From the NCBI GenBank assembly GCA_002309695.1, contig DBXV01000009.1, positions 37,682-52,698 of the forward strand: a stretch of 15,017 bases of DNA, in the 5' to 3' direction. Position numbers and translations under genes: made by a program. Numbering within the stretch: the stretch's first letter is position 1; the number at the start of each line of letters is the position of its first letter. A model generated the notes under the pieces. It was not told the origin of the DNA, ran no database searches, and saw only the letters and a list, made by a program, of their open reading frames with translations. The DNA is from Myxococcales bacterium UBA1203 (GTDB lineage Bacteria > Myxococcota > Myxococcia > Myxococcales > UBA5297). Below are positions 14,231-15,017 of this stretch, piece by piece.

Positions 14231-14391
14231 AAAATCAGAGAAAAAAATGACCGTCCAAAATGTGATTTTATACATTATTAACATTCTCCTGATTTCTCTA
14301 AAAAATCCTTCGACTCTGGGGAATGTGTCCCGAAGGGACGGAAAAGGATACTCTTCGCGCACCCGCAGTAAATTTGTAGGAAATTTCCTCC

Positions 14392-14418
14392 TTGACTTTT
14401 GGGCTGCCCCGTGATACT
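14392..14418 (+). promoter_or_regulatory. Probable promoter for the DUF4476-like gene
   Basis: TTGACT (14392-14397) and GATACT (14413-14418) are 15 nt apart, slightly short of optimum. A leader of about 60 nt follows with a CGTCC/GGACG hairpin, then GGAGGAG (14469-14475) and the ATG at 14484. Confidence 0.45.
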
Positions 14419-14483
14419 ACATCCCGGAATCGTCCATTCCAGCGGACGTTCATTATTCTTCTTTTGCTGGAGGAGATATAAAT

Positions 14484-15017
14484 ATGAAAAAGCATCTGCT
14501 TCAAATGGCCTCCGCAGCCTCTCTCGCGGCCTGCCTTGCCCTGCCGGGCCTCGCGCAGGCCGATGTCTGCCGCAAAATCGATTATAAGTTTGCGGCAAAA
14601 GTTTATGATCAGGTGGTTCTGCACACCGCAAATTCTTATATTTATGCGCGGGACGCCGCCTGCATTCTGAAACATGTTAAGTTTGCCAGTGAACAGGAAA
14701 AAATCGGCGTTTATCTGGCGGGAAAGCTCTCCGACCCGGAGAATGTCAATTACCTGCTCAAGGCCGTGAAGATGCAGCACGTCCGCGACAAAATTTCCCA
14801 GGCAGCTCTCGCCGCTCAGCCGCCCCCTCCCCCGCCGCCTCCGCCTCCGCCGCAGGTCCATCATCATCCGGGGCATTATCCGCCGCCTCCGCCTCCCCCG
14901 CCGCGCATTCAGATTGTGCATAATGTCAGCAGCAAAATAGATTATACTTTCGCCGGCAAAATTATGGAGCAGCTGCAGCTCTATATCGGCAGCGCCTATA
15001 TTTATTCCCGCGATGCC
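14484..15017 (+). CDS. Exported protein with duplicated DUF4476-like units and polyproline linkers (3' end beyond window)
   Basis: 178 codons are visible and the frame is open at the edge. GGAGGAG lies 8 nt before the ATG. The signal peptide covers residues 1-26 (ends GLAQA). Residues ~29-108 form a helical unit that fits the DUF4476 pattern: IDYKFAAKVYDQ, SYIYARDAACILKHVKF, LSDPENVNYLLKAVK. DUF4476 proteins are poorly understood and common in Myxococcota and Bacteroidota. Linkers of 11 and 8 prolines flank a His-rich VHHHPGHY segment, which might bind metal. At residue 151 a second unit begins (KIDYTFAGKIMEQ, SAYIYSRDA), closely matching the first over about 28 residues, so the domain is duplicated. 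No membrane anchor is seen in the visible part. It probably acts in the periplasm or at the surface; its function is unknown. Confidence 0.82.
   Translation, partial: MKKHLLQMASAASLAACLALPGLAQADVCRKIDYKFAAKVYDQVVLHTANSYIYARDAACILKHVKFASEQEKIGVYLAGKLSDPENVNYLLKAVKMQHVRDKISQAALAAQPPPPPPPPPPPQVHHHPGHYPPPPPPPPRIQIVHNVSSKIDYTFAGKIMEQLQLYIGSAYIYSRDA

Larger units (their letters stand above)
14103..14483. other. Divergent intergenic region
   Basis: 381 nt with no gene. It separates the minus-strand propeller-amidase operon from the plus-strand DUF4476-like gene. It holds AGGAGG for the propeller gene (14109-14114), a 15-bp palindrome (14216-14230), an A+T-rich stretch (about 14200-14310), a small GTCCC-GAA-GGGAC hairpin near 14330, and a probable promoter at 14392-14418. 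Confidence 0.6.

Noticed and set aside
14298..14921. Minus-strand 207-codon Arg-rich frame
   Set aside because: Antisense to the DUF4476-like gene; its poly-Arg is the reverse reading of proline codons.

Overview
The window most resembles a Gram-negative, mid-GC bacterium, perhaps of the Myxococcota or a related deltaproteobacterial lineage (tentative). The reasons are Sec-type signal peptides, an Asp-Ala-Gly-rich linker, a Cys-plus-Arg C-terminal sorting-like tail, a duplicated DUF4476-like protein, and strong GGAGG-type ribosome binding sites. There are no rRNA, tRNA, transposase, integrase or CRISPR features that I can see.

Left edge (1-1100): the minus strand carries a Maf-family nucleotide pyrophosphatase that runs off the window. 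Upstream of it, behind a 13-bp hairpin, is a 54-residue Asn/Gln-rich gene, also on the minus strand. A short regulatory region follows, with a near-consensus sigma70 promoter that fires rightward.

Core (1103-10573, all plus strand): five large co-directional genes. In order they encode (1) a 925-residue protein with a degenerate P-loop (STAND-like, probably NTPase-dead), (2) a B12-binding-domain radical SAM enzyme, (3) a 507-residue protein with an acidic low-complexity N-terminus, a coiled coil and a conserved-looking C-terminal beta-hairpin domain, (4) a RavA-type MoxR AAA+ ATPase, and (5) a ViaA-type VWA protein with intact MIDAS residues. RavA and ViaA match the E. coli pair I know along their length. 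The three upstream partners are not part of the E. coli operon. A MoxR ATPase plus vWA adaptor beside a large multidomain P-loop protein recalls the vWA-MoxR ternary conflict systems. The radical SAM partner also fits the known link between RavA-ViaA and Fe-S/respiratory enzymes. This cluster is the best candidate for an undescribed system. The gap before ravA (161 nt) could mean two transcription units.

Right side (10593-15017): a small zinc-ribbon-like gene on the minus strand converges on viaA, preceded by a curious interrupted mini-ORF and hairpin. A strong bidirectional terminator separates it from a minus-strand two-gene operon: a secreted TolB/PD40-type beta-propeller protein followed one base later by a secreted N-acetylmuramoyl-L-alanine amidase with a 20-Gly linker, three beta-sandwich repeats and a sorting-like tail. 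Divergent from these, the window ends inside a secreted protein with duplicated DUF4476-like units joined by polyproline. These right-hand genes look like cell-envelope housekeeping or lineage-specific exported proteins and are higher in GC than the core.
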